A DNA stretch of 64,000 nt, from positions 1 to 64,000 of the forward strand of contig CP150572.1 in the NCBI GenBank assembly GCA_049487715.1. The letters are read 5' to 3'. Shown piece after piece: positions 47,263 through 61,143 of this stretch. The position numbers and the translations under genes were made by a program. Within the stretch, counting starts at the first letter, position 1, and each line of letters opens with the position of its first letter. This stretch comes from Pycnococcus provasolii. Its lineage: Eukaryota; Chlorophyta; Pseudoscourfieldiophyceae; Pseudoscourfieldiales. The notes beneath the pieces are model-generated. The model ran no database searches, was not told where the DNA came from, and was given only the letters and a program-made list of their open reading frames with translations.

Positions 47263-50200
47263 TTAGCCCACGGCGACAACGTCCAAGAACAGACACACGC
47301 CGGCAAGCGTCCACTTGATCTCGCCGTGCTTCGACTTGAGCTGCGCGGTGAACACCTCCTCACGGAAGCGCCTCTCAGTCTTGTACACCGGTGTCTGGTA
47401 CGCATCCTTCACATCCTTCTTGTCGACCGTCACAGCCTTGATTAGGATCACGGGCATTTGGCAGAAGAGCTCCTTCGGCTTCGAGTCGTCAATCACGCCA
47501 GCCTTGTCATCCCAGCGCGCGCCCTCGAGCGTCAGGCCGTGGATGAACGCGCCGTCGCGGCTCGGCGCCTCGATCTGGTCGGGCTGCTTCCTCGTAACGT
47601 CCGTCAGCACGACCGTCTTGTCGAGCGGCCAGTCGTTGCGGCGCGCCGTCGTCTGCATAACCGCCGTCAGGAACGACTGCGGGTTGAACAGGCCGCTGAG
47701 CCACACAACCTTGGGCAGACTCAAGTCCGCCGTCCACTCGTTGAGCTGCGCGCAGCGTGACAATAAATTGTGAAGCCACGATCCAAGCGGTCGCAGCGAC
47801 GGGTACGCAAGCTTCTCCCAGCCGAAGGGAACGGCGTCGCCCGCAAGCGCGAACATAACCTTTTCCATCGGCTCGGACATCGTCAGGTCGCCCTTAAGAC
47901 CCAAGTCCAGCTCGGCGAGACTGCGCTTCATCTCCGCCAACAACGTGTTCATGCGATCCGTCTCCTGGAACGCCACCATGACGTACGGCGTGACTTCCTC
48001 CGCCTTTCCTCGAATGTCCTCCATGTCAAACTGATCTGGGAGACGCTCGACGACATCGTCGAGCACCATCTTCGCCTTATCTTCCGTGCTGACACCTCCA
48101 CCGCCGCCAGCCTCGCGAGGCTGCAGGCTTAGGATGTCGCCGCAGAGGCTCTCAGCCTCGCGGAGGCGGAAGCCAATCTCCGCGTTGACGTGCAGGCCAA
48201 ACGCCAGCGGCGTCTCCGCGGGGTACTTCTCCAAAATGTACTCGTTCGCCTGCTTGTGCGTCATCGTGTTCGGCGGGCTGTGGAAGCCGGGGAACATGTC
48301 GATGCCCTCCAGCAGAGCCTCGGTGAAGTAGAACATCAGATAGGAGAAGCTCAGACGACGATCCCAGTCCTCGACGATGTGGCCGCCGTACATAATCTCG
48401 CCGAAGATGTACCTCAGGTCGTCCCACGGCACCCTCTGGTTGTTCTCGAGGTAGTTGGAGGCGCACTGCGCGCAGCACAGCAGATCTCCCGTGTTGAACG
48501 GGTAGTTCATGTTCCATCCAATTCCGTTCGTCGCGCCGACGAGGTTGCCAACGCCAAACTTCTTTCGCTCGAGAATCGCGCTGTGGTAGTAGCACAGCGC
48601 GAAGACGATGCTCTTGAACTCAGCCTGCTTGGCGCAGCTCTCGAACATCTCGTCGGTGAAGTAGCCCCATGCACGGCGCAGGTTCGCGTTCATGCCCTCC
48701 GGAGGCTCGTTCGTCAGCTTGTAGCTGTTCTGCAGGAGCGAAATGGGCAGCCCACGCTCCAAAATCGGCGGAGGCTCGGCACTCAAGAACAGCCTGAAGT
48801 CCTCGTGCGCACCATCACTGAGCTTGTCAACGCGCTTGTTCAGGTCACCCGCAGTCCAGTCGATCGTCAGGTGAAGGTTCTGCAGCAGCACCCATCCGCC
48901 ATTCTTGTGCGCGTGGTCTAGCCTCTCCATCGCAATCTCCTCCTGACCCTGCCCGAGCGAAACACTCGCGTACTTACCCGTCTCGTAACTGAAGCCTAGC
49001 TTAGATCCTAGCGACTCCACAGCCGCGGCGACGTCGACGCCGGGTGACAGGAAGATGAAGCACGGCACGCCGGGGCTCACGTCATTGAACGACTTGGGCA
49101 GGTCGAACGGCACGCTCGTGACGTACTTTTCGCCGATGACAGTCTTGACGAACGTCGACATGGCGTTCGTCAGGCGGTCGGGGCGCAGCGCGCGGAACAG
49201 CAGCAGTCCGTTGAAGGGGGGAAGCTTCTTCCAGTCACCGGGGAACGGCTCATCCTCGGGGCGCTCGAGCTCGATCCACTCCCTCCACCTCTTCGCGGAG
49301 CCGACGAGGTCGTCGGGAAGGCCGGTGAAGTCGCCAAGCTCGCGAAGTGCCTGCACAGCCGCCCAGTTGCTGTCAGCGAACCAGTCCTTGAGCGGATTGT
49401 CCGTGCCGAGCACCTTCGGGCCGCGCAGCAGGTAGTCGAACAGGTCAAACGGAAGTTCGCCCTTGTTGCGCAGAATGGACATCGTCAGCTGCGTCGCCAC
49501 AATCAGCTTGTGGCGCTCGAACAGGCCGTTGGCAATGTACAAGAACAGCTCGTACATCGTGGTTTCGAGCAGCAGCGCGACGCGCTTGTCGAGATCAACC
49601 TTCTGTCCAAGCTTCTTGTCCTCGGGGACACGCGACTCATCCTCGGCTCCGGGAGTCAACCACATGCCCTTGTCGAGCACGTAGAGGAAGTTTGCCATGC
49701 TGTACTGGTACACGCGGTCGAGCACGTTCAGGTTGTCGATGAGGAAGTAGATGAGAGAGCCACGGCCAGCGACGGGGCGGTACACCTCACGTGCAACGGA
49801 AATGTTCTTCTCCGTCTCCTTCGCCTCGATCGTCTTAACGTTGATGTCGTCCACGGTACGCTTCGTCTCCTCGATACCCTCGATGAGCTCGATGTCGTCG
49901 AGAATGTCACCCTGGCTGTTTGCGAGACGGTACAGCAGCGTGTCCTCGAGCTCCGCGAGCTGGATCGTGAAGTCGCCAAGCATCTTCACCAGCGCCTGGC
50001 TCTGCTCCTGCAGATCGGGACGCTCGAATTGCACGATGACGTCAAGTAGCTGATCCTCAAGTCCCTTTTCGGTGACGCAGAAGTTGATGAGCGTGCACTG
50101 CGCGTTGATTTCGGGCTTGTAGTGCGGGTTGGACAGCTTCGTCTGCAGCACCAGATAGAAGTTCGGATCCCATTCGATCTCCGCATCTCCAATCTTCACC

Positions 50201-53200
50201 ACCAAGTTGCGTCCTCGCTTCGTGAGCATGCGTCCCACCACCGGGTCGAGCACCGCCTCGATGTCGTCCGAGATGTTCTCAATGATGAGCGGAATGCCAT
50301 TCTCAATGCACTGAATTACGCTGTCAAGGTACTTCGCCTGCGTCAGCTGAATAATCTTCAAGCCCTTGGGCGTGAGACGGTTTGTCATCCACTTGATGCC
50401 CTGCAGCTGCGGGTCAATCATAAGCGAGTAACGAGCGGCGGAAGTAATAATCGCGCCGTTTTGAATCGACAGCGGGTCACCTGGCAATCCATCGTTGGCC
50501 CATCCCGCTCGCATGGCGTCGTCACTCAGCACGTCGAGAACTTCAACGTCGTCCGTCATCGGAACCTTACGCTCAATGAGGTCGGGAAGCCACTTCTCCT
50601 TCACGAGCGCCTCGCGGAACGCCATATTAAACGGTCCGACGTACGACACGAAGCAGGACGCGAGCAGTGCATCGCCGACGAGCTTGCCCTCCTGCACGCC
50701 CATGTTCTCGACTGTGATGCGCCAGCGCTTGTTCTCACCCGAAAGACCGTTGATGAGACGGTCCGCGAGGTCCGCCTTGTTCTGCGTCTTCTCCGCCTGC
50801 GCGATGGCGGCGTTCTTGTCCTCGGTAGCCTTCATGAGTCCCTGCTCGAGGTTCGCGACGCGATCCTGCAGCTCCTTCACCTTGGCACGGATGCCAACCA
50901 GCTTGTTGTTCGCGTTGTCGAGCTTTTTGTTGGCTTCCGCCAGCAACGCACGCTTGGGCGCGACCACTTGGTAGATTCGGAAGTATTTGCAGATGTTAAC
51001 CGTCCATGCGCACAGACCGGCGGCGGCTCCTGACTTGGTTGCGATATATTCCTGATACGTGTGAAAAAAAGAAGTGTGAGTGTGTGTGTCATGTTAGTTG
51101 TGACGGTTGGGACGCCATTGAGGGAAATCTCAAACCTCCTCCTTTCCGGGATTGACCGTCCGAAATATTCTCCCAGAAATCCAAAAACAAAAACCCTCTC
51201 CTAGCCCTAGCCCTAAACATCGCAATACGTACCTTGTTGTAGTTCGGATTGGAAATAAATTCTTTCTCCACCTTCGCTACGCAGTTCTCGGGAGTGTTGT
51301 CCTTGTCGAAGTCGATCAGGCCCTTTAAGAATTGATCAACGTTGCCCATCATCTTCTTGCTGGCATTCCAGCTGAGATCCTTGGGAATCTTGCCACCGGG
51401 CGCCGTCAGAATGGCGCACGCGGAAGCAACCTGCACAATCTCCGCGGCGGGTGAGCCGAATGACTTGAGCTCTCCGAGCGCCTTCTTGTCTAGCGAGTTC
51501 AGCGCAGCCTCCGCCTCGGCGATAATCGGCTCCGCAGCCTTGAGGTCCTCCGCGCACTCATCTTGGAACGCCTTGACCTCCTCGGCAATTTTCGAGCACT
51601 CCTCCTCGTCACCGCGTCCAGCCTCGACGGCGGCGTCAACTTGCTCCTTCTCCACTCCAATGCTCACGATGAGCTTGTCCGTCGCCTCCTTCTTCTCCGC
51701 GACGATGATTTGCTCCTGCTTGAGGTTCACCTGCAAGTCAGCCACCTGCGCAGACGCCGCGGCAATCTTGTCGAGACCGTTCTCCAGGCGTTCCTTGGAC
51801 ATACGCAGGTTCTCGCGCTTCAGCGAAAGCAGCTGCTTGTACATGCTGATGAGCTCGAGGTAAGATTTGGGCGTCGTGTACGATGGACGACGGTACATAT
51901 CCATGAAACGAACGGACGCGTCGGTCGCCGCCTGGTGAACGAACGCCATGTGGTACGCGATGTTCTCCATGACCTCCTCTTCGATATTAGGAATCTCAAG
52001 CAAGAATTTCTGCGCGACGCTCACCAGAGCCTCGTGAGGCCAAGGTTGGAAGTAATCGTACACCATGCAGTTGACGAGCGCGGGGAAGTTACGCGCACGA
52101 ATCCTGAACTTGTCGCCGACGGGCGAGAAGCAGAGGCAAACGTGCAGCAGGCGTCGCACCTTGTCGATGAAGAAATCGAACAGGTTTTCGGGAGTGTCCA
52201 TGATGCCAGCCTGCTTGCACTCGTTGCGCACGGCATTGCAGAAGTTGTCCTTGTCCTCGGCAGTGAACAGATCGGGAATGAATCCCGAGGACATGAGGTC
52301 GTTCAGGTACACGAGCATCGGCTCTTTCACAATCTGGTTGTCCGTCATCAAAAACGTCACCGGCTGTCCCTTGACGCCAGCCATCGTGTACAGTCCCAGC
52401 AGGTTCTCCTTGAAATCGGCAATGCCGTACGATCCCGTGACCTGGATGCTGTAGCACTCGTAGCCGCAGATGAACGTCGCGAGGCGGGCAAGGCTCTGCT
52501 TGCCGCTGCCTCCCACGCCCACAAGCATGGGGTGTCCACGTCCGAGGTCGAGGCAGCGAGCGATGCGCGTGACGTGCTCGCAAGCCTGAATGAAAAGAAC
52601 GAGGTCCATCGCCGGGTTGCTTTCGTTGTACTCCTGCAGCTTCGCCTCGAGGCTGCTGCGAACCTTGTCCATGGACGTGGCCATCGTGTACACGGGGTTG
52701 TCCTCGGCGTCGTGCACGAGGAACGACGTGTAAATCAGTGGCTTGGCATCCACCTCCTCCATGCTCAAATCCTCGAAGTACTTCTTCGTGACGCTCATGC
52801 GGATTTCCGCAAACTTCGTGATGTCCGTCTCGTTCGTGAGGCGGTCGCAGAAGACGCGGTCCACCTCGTGGCACCAGAGGCGAACCATCTTGATGGGATC
52901 GCTGTAGTACTCCGGCAGCGAGCGGCACAGGCCGTTCGTGACGTTTGTCAGTTCGCGAAGGTTGAATTGGTACATGAACTTCACCGAGGATGGCAGGAAG
53001 TTGTTCAGCACGTGCTTGTGCAGTTCCAGTGTGGCGTTGATAATCTTGTCGTCGTACTTCACCACATCCGGGTCGAAGCCAGTGGAGAAGTGGCCCTCGA
53101 TGATCTGGCCATAAATCTGCTTGATGATCTCCTGGCTGGGCATCTGCACGGCGAACGTGACGAAGTGCCTCTGGAAGCGTGGCGTGACGACGAACGTTCC

Positions 53201-56200
53201 GCTCGTGGGGTTCATGCACGCCATGAGCTGAGAGTTCAAAATCTCCTTCAGCACAATCTTCTGCTTGTCAAACCATCCCTTGTAGTCGATGTACTGGCGC
53301 GTGATTTCAATCGGAGACTGCGTGTCGTACTTGTCACGCGCGGGCATGTTCGTGTCGTCGATGAAGTACACGAGCTTGCGCGATCCAGGTGGTCCGTAGC
53401 GGTGCCCCGACTTCTTCTCGAGCGGGTTCTCGAGAATGATCTGAAGCGCGGGAGCATCCAAGAAGCTGTGCATGTTCACGGTGGCAAATCCGTACGCCTC
53501 CGCGTCGAGCGACTTGAGCTTGTCGCGCATGAGAGCCGTCTTGCCCGTTCCGGCATTTCCCACGAACATGGCGTAGTGCCCGTCCCTGATGAATCCGTCG
53601 AGGAAGCTCGAAAGACGCGTGGACTCGACGGTGGGAACGAAGATGTTCGCAAACTGGTTGAGGTCTCGCGTGTACGTGTACTTCTCGACGACGTCCGTCC
53701 ACGGCACCATGAGCATCTGCTTGGGATCGACAAAGTACGCGAACACGTCCGTCTCGTCGGGGAATTTGACATTTTTGTACTCGCCGCACCACCACTTGGA
53801 GAACGCGGCGCGGAAGTTGTTCACCTTGTCGACGAGCAGAGCGCCTCCGAGCGCCCAGATGCACGCGTAGACGAAGTAGTGCTCGACGAGACGCTTGTCC
53901 GGCGAGGGGGCACCCTTGGGAGATTCCTTGGGAATGAACTGCTCGAGAATCTTGCAGACGCTCGTGGCGATGTTCACCGCGGGAAGGCACGGCCCCGTCA
54001 TGTGGTGCGGAAGCACCGTGCGGAAGTTGCGTCGCACGAAGTCGAGGGATTTCTCCATGTATCGGCTGAACAACTCGGTGAGCACGGGAACGTACTCCTT
54101 CGCCTCGAGCCCGTGAACCCAGGAGTCGACGACGGGTCCCCAGCCAATGTCCTCGGCGTTGACGAAGATGACTCCGCCGCGAGACACGGTGGCGGGCGAG
54201 CAGTGGATCATGTGGTTAATCTCCAGCAGCAGGCGCATGCTTCCCGTGAGAGGAATGCGCTCGTTCGACGCCAGCGTCAACATCTTGTTGTCGTCCATGA
54301 CCGTGTTCATCGACTCGATCCACTCGGCGTCAATGTCGCCGTCGAGCACGATCCACTGGTGCTTGTTCGTCTGGTTGTTCGCGTAGTCGCGGAATGTCAC
54401 GGAGAGCAGTCCCTCCTTCCACTCGCGCGTCGACGGGTGCAGATATCCATACAGCTCGTTACGCGTCACAGCCTTAGGGTTCACCGGCCTCGTGATCGTC
54501 TTCTCGTCGAACGCATTCTGCGCCTTCGCGAGCGTCTTCCAGATTGCCGTCTTGCCACATCCCGCGGGGCCGAGCAGGAAGACGGACCAGCGAACCTCGA
54601 AAATCTCGCGCAGCTGCGTAATCTTCAGGCAGAACACGTCCTCGGGCTGGAACTTCAGCTCGATGGAAGCCTTCTTGATCTCCGCCTCGAACGCCTCGTC
54701 GACGCGGCGAGGCACGAGTGCGAGCAGCTTGGGGAAAAGGTCATTCAGCAGTCCCATGAAAATTTTCGTGTCGTCGGACGTCAGCTTGCCCAAGTTGAAG
54801 TCGCGAAGAGCTTGCAAGAGCACCTTGTCCTCGCTGAGGTGTGGCTGGTCGCGTTTCAAGCCACCCGCGACGTACAGTGTCGTTTTGATCGCGCGCAGCT
54901 TCCAATCGTAGTGAGCACTCTTCGAGAGAAGGTCCTCGCATAGCTTGTACAGGATGACGAACTTGCGCGCGAGAATCTTCGACATATGGAAACCTTCCGC
55001 CATAAGCATGATCTCGCAGATGTTCTGGAGGTCAGGCACGACCATGGAGACGGGGCGGAAGAGCGCCTTGAGAGACTCCGGCAGCTCGGCACGTCCTGGA
55101 TATCCAGGGTTCATGGTGATGAACGCCATTGTCGTTGGCACAAGCTTGATCTCCTGATCCTCGAAAATGAACTTTGGTTTCCTGGCGCGAATGCCGTCCA
55201 GCACCGTCTTGTACTGCGTAGAGCACACCGACAGCACGGCGACGGGAATGCGGTTGAACTCGTCGAAGCAACCCCACGCACCGCTCTGCGCGAGACCCTT
55301 GTAGATACTTCCCATGGCCTTGTAGTCCATCTGGTCGGAGCAGTTGAAGACGTAAATCATGAGTCCGAGCCATCGGCTGAGGTCCTTGGTGGTCTCTGTC
55401 TTGCCCGTTCCGGCGGGTCCTGCGGGTGCCCCGCCAAGAACCAATCGTTGGGCTTGCGTAAGCGTGATATAGCAGCGGTCGGTAAGCTGCGTGATGACCA
55501 GGCATCCACAGTTGCCGACGTATTCGTAGTCGTACATCACCTCGGCGTCGCAAATGTTGATCTGGCATTCCTTGTTCTTCTCGTTCTGCTTGTAGCGCAG
55601 CTGGCTCTGCCACTGGAAGCATGCGCCGTTCTCGCAGCGCTCGTCAATCAGGCGCTGCATGACGTCTCGAGAGTGCACGTCAATCGTACACAGCGTCATA
55701 ATCTTCTTGCGGTCGAGCTTCTTCAGCTCGCCGTTAATCAGTTCAATCAGGCCCGTGAGATGGTCGAGCTGCCTCTGGAACTCATCTTTCAGGGCGTTGT
55801 CGTTACCCTCCTCGAGCTGGTCGAAAGCCTCGTCCACCTCCTGCGTGAAGAAGACGCGGCTCACGAGCACGGTCAGCTGCGCGCAGTCCTCGAACAGCCA
55901 CTTGTTACGCGGCAGCTCGTCGTAGCGCGGAATGGACTGCTTGAACTGCACAGACAGCGTCTTAGCCATCGTGTCAATCACCGTCTGCAGCCAGAACTCC
56001 ACGGCGCCGTCGCACGAGCAGTCTTCGCTGAATTTGACGTACTCGTTTTCGGCGGAGAACATGCCCAGTGCTGTCTTCAGAGGCTCACCCTTGTCGTCGA
56101 GCTTGAGTTCCAACTTAGACACGGTGGCGGTGACCTTGGACATGTGCCTCTGAATGCTCGGTGGGTGAGATCCCTTACTGAGGATGTCGAGCAAGTCGGC

Positions 56201-59200
56201 ATTCGAAACCTGTATTATTTAGTGTGTCAGGTTGTTAGTGATTGTTTGTTTTGGTGTGTTTTGGTGGTTAGAGGTAGACTTACGAAGTAGAAGCGGGGGA
56301 AGGCAACCTTCTTCGTCTCCAGGTAATCCTGCAATGCCTTCTCGCAAAGCTCGAGATCGTTGAGCATCTTGTCCAGAGACTCTTGGCGCCCGTCCAGGTT
56401 GCACGCCTCCACCGCGTTGGTGATATCAGGCGCGCTGATCATGAGCGCCTTGAATTCGGCATTTGTGCCGTCAAATCGCTTGCTGTCTTCTGGCAGCTGA
56501 ACGCGGATGTCGGCGCTGCCGATAAAGACACTCTCCAACATCTGCCACTTCTTTTGCACATCCTGCCACGTCGTGATGACAGAGTCCACCGCACCCAGCT
56601 TAGCCTGCCAAGTGGCGACCTTCTCATGAAAGAGCTCGTTTGACAGAACGTATTTGTTGCCAGACATATTCTGAAGCTGCAGGTTGTCATTCTCCAGAGC
56701 TTCCAAGACAGTGTCATCAACTGTCAGCTGGAGCATTTCACCCTCGTAGGGAACGAAATCAATCGCAAGACCCGCCCACACGTCCTCAATCTTCTTCAGA
56801 GCCTTCTCGATAATCAGCTCCTTCTGCGCGCGGTCAACAATCTCACCCACGGCGTCCACGCACTGGTGAAGCTCCAGGGCGAGCAAATCGCCAAGGCAGA
56901 ACTTGTCATCCTTCACGAAGTGCTTGCCAGTCGTCTGCATAAGCTGCTGCCAGTGCCTCTCACGCATCGCAGGGTGGTGGAGGTCGCTAACGAGCGGAAG
57001 CGATGTCAGCATCGCCTTCACGCTGTCCTCGAGCACCTTGAAGGCATCGTAGTTGCGAACAGCCTTGTTCAGCATTTTGATATCCTTGCTGATCTTCTTG
57101 CCTTCGTCAACGAGCATTTCGACGTCAATCTTGTCCCAGAGAGTCTTGTTCCAATCTTTGAATGTGAACGTAACGACGCCAAGCATGTCCCATAGGTTCT
57201 TGAGATACTGGATCTCTTCCGTGCAGCGTCGCAGCGCGACGTAGTCGACGACGTAAATCTCAAACAAATCTTGGTTCTCGTTGAGCTTCTCGGCGTCGTG
57301 CTGGATCGACGCCACGTTGCCGCCATTGAACACCACTCCCTCTTCCGCGCCTGGCACCTGGTCGCCGGCGTTGCCGTGGTGGTAGTGATCGATGAGCTTG
57401 TACGCATTCGCGACGAGCTCTTCGTCCAAATGTCCACCCTTGACGGTGAAGGGGCAAACCTTCTGGAATTCGGAGCGGTAATCTTCCACCCTCTGCTGGA
57501 ATGCGTCACCGGCATCGCGTATTGCCATAGCCTCGAGCTGCTGCTGCGTCGACACCTTCTCGCGAACGTTAAGCATCTTCTTGCTCAACGCTTCCCACTT
57601 CATCGGCGCCTCATCAAGCTGCTTGATCGCTGTCTCCGTGACGGTGATTCCATACTTTTTCAAGAGCTCGACTGTGTCTCCGAGCGGCTTGAAGCTTGCC
57701 GCAGTCTTGTCGAGACGCTTGCGAATGCGAAGCATGCAGCGCATCAGCTCATACAGCAACGCCTTCTTCTCCTCCTCCTCGGCATCTTCCGCCAATTCGT
57801 GGTCGAGAATGCCATTCGATTCATCCATGAATTCGTAAAGCTCTTTCATCGACTCCACAACCTTGTTGCTGAGGAACTGTGTAAACAAGAAGATCCACTT
57901 CGTCACCCACGTGCTGAGCGCCTGCTTGATGGGCTTCGCGTTAATGCGAATCCAGCCCTCGGTGTGCGACGTCGGCAGGTGCGAGATCTCATCCTGCAAA
58001 TTCTTGTACTTCGTGATCTCCGCGTCGAACACGTCCAGTGGCGGGTCGTCGCCATCCTGCCCCTTCTCTTCAATGAACTCGTGCAATGACGTCTGCAGGT
58101 CACGATTCCACAAGAAGTCGTACTTCATGTAGCCCTCCCTGAATGCAAGGCAGCGCACCTCGTTCTCCAAGACCACTGTGACGATTTGCGAGATCGAATC
58201 GGACACGTTGAAATCTTCCTCGAGCTCCACGGCATAATTTCCATCGTTGATGTCTAAGCGTTTCATCAACGTGCCAACGGACAAGAATCCCTTGATCCAC
58301 GAGTTGAACGCGTCGCGGACTCCGTCGCCGGAAGAAGCCTCGCCGAGGTCAGGCTGCCACTCGATCGTTGGCGCGACCAATTCGAGCTCAATCTCAAGCA
58401 GAGGCGAAATTTCGTTCTTCTCCATCAGCTTCGGCTCAATTTCCTCGTAGATTGTTTTGATTGACGACAGAATGGCACGCGAGAATCCGTCGATGACAAT
58501 GTCGTTGACGTACTCGACGTACATCTTCCAAGCCGCACTTCCCTTGCTCACTTTGAGAATCTTGTTCGACGCGGACAGCAGCTTTCCAATCTCCTTGCCA
58601 CCCTCCTGCACCTCCGCCGTGCGCGTGCCCATGAGAGCGCGGTGAGAGTCGCGGAAGTCCTCGATCGAGTACACCTTGCCCTCCTTTCGGTCAAACATCA
58701 CGTTAGCCTCCCACTTGTCGAGAATTTTTCTCGTGGCAATGACGTTGTTCTTGATCGTGTCAAGCACCATGTTCAGTTCCTTGACAAGGGACATCAGCTC
58801 CGTGATGTAGTCCTCAATCTTGTGCCCATTCCACGTCAGGCTCGTAAGTCCCTTCTCCATTGCCGCGTCGATCGCAGCGAGCTTGTCCTCGACGAGAGGT
58901 GCCTCGACGGGCAGCAGCGTCTGCAGGATTCCGTTGTAGATGCGCACGATCAAGTCGAGATTGCCCGTCTGCTGACGGAACGTCTCCGCGCGCTCGAAGA
59001 TTTTCGAAGCCGTCTCGGGAACTTCAATCTTCAGCAGCAGGAAGTACTTCACCTCGCGAAGCAGGCGCACGATGGCAGGGTCGAAGTTCACGCGGCAAAA
59101 CACGCGGCCACCCTCGTACACGCCGTGAGTCTCATCCTTGATGAGCAGCGGGTACTTGAGCTTCTCCTCGCTCGTCTCCGCGATCGTTTCGACCCATTGC

Positions 59201-61143
59201 TCGTACGCCTTCTTCTCAAACTCCTCGAGGTTAGCCGAAAGGCCGCTGTAAATTTTGTCAATCTCGCGCATCTCCTCGCTCTCGATGCTCTTGCCGTCCG
59301 GAGCGCCATCGCTTCGCGTCGCCGCGAGCGCCTGCGTCTTCTCGTACGGCTCCGTGATGCGTGCCAAAAGGCCACGCGACCAGTAGATGGAGCCGGAGTA
59401 GCTTGGCGCGTTGCGATTCACGGGAGGCATCTCATTCTGCTTGTTGTACAAATCCTGGCACACTTTCAAGTCGCTCGAAAAGGCTGCCATAAGATCCGCG
59501 TACTTCTTCTCCAGATCTGACTTGATGATTTCGCGGTCGAGCAGTCCCTCGAAGCTGTCGAGCAGCTTGAACGTCATTCCCACGGTAACGCAGTCGTCGA
59601 ACGCCTGGATGATGACAGATCCGAGGCGTCGCTCGAGCTCCTTGATTACGCAGCGGAACTCGTAGAAGTCGTCGTCGAACATTTTCACCTCGACGTCCAT
59701 GATGTCGTACTGCACCTCCTGGAACTTCGTGACAGCCTGCACAAAGTCGCTGTGGATCTGGCGAACGCTCGTCGTGAGCGTCTTTCCCTTCGTGCCTCCA
59801 ATCTCGACGCGCTCGAGCTTGTTGAACTGCATGACGGTCATCGTGAGGTCGAGAATGTCGTGGCACCTCTCCAAGAAAGAGTCGAGGCGCGCGAACAGCG
59901 CAGAGTTCTGGAACTTCCACGGGTTTTGCGGCGTTTCCGTCGCCGTCCTCTGCTTGTAGTCGAAGTACTGGCTCTTGAACTGCCCGCACACCTTGAGCGT
60001 CGCCTTGAGCTTGTCCACAGCCTCGTCCGGCTCGATTTTGAGAATCTCGCCACCCTCGACGAACTTGCAAGCCTGCATGATGAGGTCGTTGCATATTTCG
60101 CGCATGAGAATGACGAGTCGCGGCGCGGTGACGTAGAACTTGGAGTTTTTCCAGATGAGCATGATGATGTGCATGATGGGCCGGAAGATGGTGTTCATCG
60201 CCTGGAAGTCGTCCATCATCGACAGCTTCTCGAAGTAGCTCTTGAGCGGCTTCAGGTAGCGCACGTTGTTGTTCGCCTCGATGCGCCCCTGGTCCACCTC
60301 CTTGCACAGCCGGTTGAACGCGGGGTAGTACGTCGACTTGGTCAGCTCGAGCACGCGCACAACCTTCTGGATCTTCTCGCCAGACAGCTGCTCGTGGATG
60401 CTGTTCAGGTTCGCAGCCTTGGTGGCCCAGAACTCGAGCTCCACCAGAGGTCCCGGGTTCTGTCCATCCTTCAGCGCCGTCTCCGGGTCGAGCTTGAGCA
60501 CGTTCTTGATTTGCCGCGACCACGTCACGACGGCGCTCTCGAGCACGTGGATGCGATCCTTGTCGCGCACCGGCTGGTCCGCCGCCTCGTCCTTCTTCGT
60601 GTCCGCGGGAGGCAGGGGGAGCAGCGTCTTTCCCTTCGTCTCTCCGATGGTGACGTACATGTTGGCGATGAACTTGTGCAGGTTGTCGACCACCTCCTTG
60701 GTGATCACCTCCGGCCATCCTTCCTGGTTGCGCAGGTTGCAGAGGATGGGCATGAACACCTCCTGCGACAGCATGGAGAGCTGTTCGAGCGGCGTGTCGC
60801 TGAAGTCTCCCGCGAGCACGAGTTTGTCCATGTCTTCGTTCTTGAGTCCGACGGGCTGCAGCTTGACGAAGTAGCAGCTCTTCTTCTTGAACTTTGCCGT
60901 TGGGTTGTTGGTCGCGACGAGTTCCTTGTCTCCGTTGACGATAAGTCGCATGCACTCCGGGTCGTCGAGGAATATGCTGACAGGAATCTTCGCCGCCTCA
61001 TCCGTGATGAGTTTCTCCGTGAGTTCATCTTTCACCTTCAAAGACGTTCGTATGCGTTTCGCAATCCACTCGTACCGCGTGTCCGGCCCACGGTCCGCCG
61101 CGTCGTCGTCGTCGTCGCCGCCGCGGCCTCGTCCCCCTCCCAT
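47263..61143 (-). CDS. Axonemal outer-arm-type dynein heavy chain
   Basis: Three exons: 61143-56284, 56209-51233 and 51051-47263. The introns are 74 nt (GTAAGT donor, ACAG acceptor) and 181 nt (GTACGT, TCAG), both phase 0. The product has 4541 residues, the size of axonemal dyneins. Residues 1-1800 form the stem and linker. AAA1 has GPAGTGKTETTKDL near 1885 with FNCSDQMDYKAMG and CFDEFNRI. Further P-loops are GPAGCGKT (AAA2, about 2170), GNAGTGKT (AAA3, about 2505) and GVGGSGKQ (AAA4, about 2855). The stalk coiled coil and microtubule-binding region span about 3000-3300 and cross the second intron, followed by AAA5, AAA6 and a C-terminal cap. It is the ATP-driven motor of ciliary beating. Similarity looks outer-arm (beta/gamma class), but I could not align it to settle which. 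The second intron holds telomere-like CCCTAG/CCCTAA motifs. Confidence 0.93.
51194..51218 (+). promoter_or_regulatory. Telomere-like motif inside dynein intron 2
   Basis: CCCTCTCCTAGCCCTAG followed by CCCTAAAC within the 181-nt intron, close to its donor. It is the only intronic example noticed. Confidence 0.4.

Noticed and set aside
51563-54943. A 1126-codon open frame on the plus strand
   Set aside because: It is antisense to the dynein exon and arises because codons whose complement would be a stop are rare there. Its protein is Leu/Val/His/Arg-rich without any domain.
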